A stretch of 8,529 nt of DNA from Planctomycetales bacterium. GTDB taxonomy: Bacteria > Planctomycetota > Planctomycetia > Isosphaerales > Isosphaeraceae. The stretch spans positions 1 through 8,529 of the forward strand of contig DAIDJI010000201.1 of the NCBI GenBank assembly GCA_027451455.1. Reading direction: 5' to 3'. This document shows positions 7,641 to 8,529 of this stretch, piece after piece. Position 1 is the first letter of the stretch. Each line of letters opens with the position of its first letter. The position numbers were made by a program, and so were the translations under genes. Below the pieces are notes generated by a model. The model was not told the DNA's origin. It ran no database searches and saw only the letters and a program-made list of their open reading frames with translations.

Positions 7641-7694
7641 GAATCGATCGTATCCCGTGACGCGCGGAGGTTCAAGCCGGCCCCTGCCCGGCAC

Positions 7695-7706
7695 CTACCT
7701 CTCCTC
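7695..7706 (-). promoter_or_regulatory. Shine-Dalgarno supporting an alternative GTG start for the DUF6883-like gene
   Basis: On the minus strand GAGGAG (7701-7706) lies 6 bases before a GTG at 7694-7692 that is in frame with the DUF6883-like gene. It is the best Shine-Dalgarno I found in the window, and it makes the start of that gene ambiguous between 7694 and 7640. Confidence 0.5.
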
Positions 7707-7774
7707 GCCGAACCAAGCCGCCAAAACTCTTCTTCGGGGAAACGCCTGGCCGTATAGTGGCCCCCAGATTTCAG

Positions 7775-7805
7775 GCGGGAACAAAGGGGGGCGGGAACAA
7801 AGGGG
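7775..7805 (+). repeat. Two tandem units at the left edge of R3
   Basis: GCGGGAACAAAGGGG occurs at 7775-7789 and at 7791-7805 (period 16). The second unit runs into the left arm of R3. It is the counterpart of the three longer units at the left edge of R1. Confidence 0.85.
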
Positions 7806-7903
7806 TCGGGAACCGATTCGACATCTGCTAGCGACGGGAGCCCGTCCGGCGGCGGCGCCGAGACGATCGAACCGCTCCACCTTGAATAACGGTTCCTGAC
7901 ACC
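7802..7903 (+). repeat. R3: 102-base imperfect palindromic intergenic repeat, copy 3
   Basis: The left arm GGGGTCGGGAACCG (7802-7815) and the right arm CGGTTCCTGACACC (7890-7903) flank the same internal palindrome. It matches R1 at 97 and R2 at 95 of 102 positions, without indels. It lies just upstream of the DUF6883-like gene and 42 bases from the stop of the TIGR03118-family gene. Any promoter for the minus-strand pair must therefore lie in or beside it. I could not identify convincing promoter boxes. Confidence 0.9.
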
Positions 7904-7945
7904 TTATCCCCTTCCAATTCGGTCCGGAATCCCCCGAGGCCACCG

Positions 7946-8529
7946 TCAGCGGCGCATCCGGCGGGTCGGCATCAGCGCGCCGAAGAGGCCGTGATACTGC
8001 CCGGCGATCCCTGCGGTGAACAGCAACGAATTGGTCGGCCCGGTACTGACGCCGTTGCCGAAATCGAGGCCCCACAGGAACGGGATCACGACAGGCTGAC
8101 CGTTCGCATACTTGAGCTGGCCCAGGAACCGCCCGTTCCCGAGGTTGAAGGCACTGATCCGCCCATCGTAGAAGTTGCCGACGAGCAGGTCATTGCTGAA
8201 GTGGCCGAAATTCGATGGGGCGATCGCCATGCCCCACGGACCCTGAAGCGGCCCGGCCGGACCGGAGAGCGGGAGTTGCCGCACGAAGGTCCCGTCGGTA
8301 TTGAACTCGGCGACCGCCCCACCACCCTGCGCCGCCTCGAGGTAGGCGACGAACAGGTGGCCGTCGAGGGCCTGGATGTTGTAGGGCGTCATGCCCCCCG
8401 GCAACCTCGGATCGACGAAGTTCCCCGTCAGCGTGACCTTGCTCCATGAACTATTGAAGACATCGATGCCCGGCGAGAGTCGCGGATCGGCCGTGTAAAG
8501 GTAGGTCTGCCCGCCGCTGCTGGCCATGG
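7946..8529 (-). CDS. TIGR03118-family protein, C-terminal part (5' end outside window)
   Basis: About 194 residues are visible. The frame stays open to the right edge; the ATG at 8527 is probably internal, because homologues have sequence leading into ASSGGQ. The match to TIGR03118 is strong along the length: IDVFNSSW (21-28), FVDPRLPGGMTPYNIQAL (37-54), PWGMAIAP (97-104), LLVGNFYDGRISAFN (114-128), an IPFLWGLDFGN segment, and a closing LLFTAGIAGQYHGLFGALMP. These repeating blocks suggest a beta-propeller; family members are usually secreted or surface proteins of unknown function. The signal peptide, if any, is off the window. The protein ends in a short basic tail (TRRMRR) with no PEP-CTERM or membrane anchor. 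Its stop lies 42 bases from the R3 core. Confidence 0.88.
   Translation of the reverse strand, partial: MASSGGQTYLYTADPRLSPGIDVFNSSWSKVTLTGNFVDPRLPGGMTPYNIQALDGHLFVAYLEAAQGGGAVAEFNTDGTFVRQLPLSGPAGPLQGPWGMAIAPSNFGHFSNDLLVGNFYDGRISAFNLGNGRFLGQLKYANGQPVVIPFLWGLDFGNGVSTGPTNSLLFTAGIAGQYHGLFGALMPTRRMRR

Noticed and set aside
4758..7903. The repeats as integron attC sites with gene cassettes
   Set aside because: The arms do not contain the attC core pattern (GTTRRRY with RYYYAAC partner), the genes between repeats face opposite directions, and no integron integrase is seen.
4758..7903. The three repeats as a CRISPR array
   Set aside because: There are only three 102-base copies separated by 1-2 kb containing genes; unit length and spacing do not fit CRISPR, and no cas gene is present.
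7991..8449. Plus-strand open frame opposite the TIGR03118-family gene
   Set aside because: It is antisense to strongly conserved family blocks and shows no recognisable motif.

Overview
The window reads as chromosomal DNA of a high-GC planctomycete, most likely Isosphaeraceae-like. This is inferred from the very GC-rich codon usage of the housekeeping genes, a long-form Lhr helicase, a TIGR03118-family protein and dispersed palindromic repeats between genes. No rRNA or marker gene is present, so the taxonomy is tentative.

Layout. (1) 2-3598, plus strand: the C-terminal part of a long Lhr-type ATP-dependent helicase; its N-terminus lies off the left edge. (2) 3688-4503, plus strand: a calcineurin-like metallophosphoesterase of the LpxH-like type, 89 bases downstream of lhr and probably co-transcribed. 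(3) 4504-7945: an accessory stretch built from three near-identical 102-bp imperfect palindromic repeats (R1 4758-4859, R2 6664-6765, R3 7802-7903). All three lie in the same orientation and all three are between genes. Between R1 and R2 sits a markedly AT-richer gene for an AAA_14/DUF4143 ATPase. It has its own intrinsic terminator upstream and a sigma70-like promoter placed so that the mRNA would be leaderless. Between R2 and R3 sits a minus-strand two-gene operon of a DUF6883-like and a DUF4926-like protein. (4) 7946-8529, minus strand: the C-terminal part of a TIGR03118-family beta-propeller-like protein, running off the right edge.

Working together. The Lhr helicase and phosphoesterase look like the resident backbone. 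The ATPase and the DUF6883/DUF4926 pair look like two separate accessory modules, each bounded by copies of the same repeat. The repeats have a constant 102-base core. One arm position differs in all three copies yet stays pairable as RNA (A-U, U-G, G-U). One half is invariant, and the outer ends are tandemly duplicated. The strongest candidate for something undescribed is this repeat family and its association with small accessory modules. The sequence does not prove that the repeat moves genes. No transposase, integrase or recombinase is present in the window.
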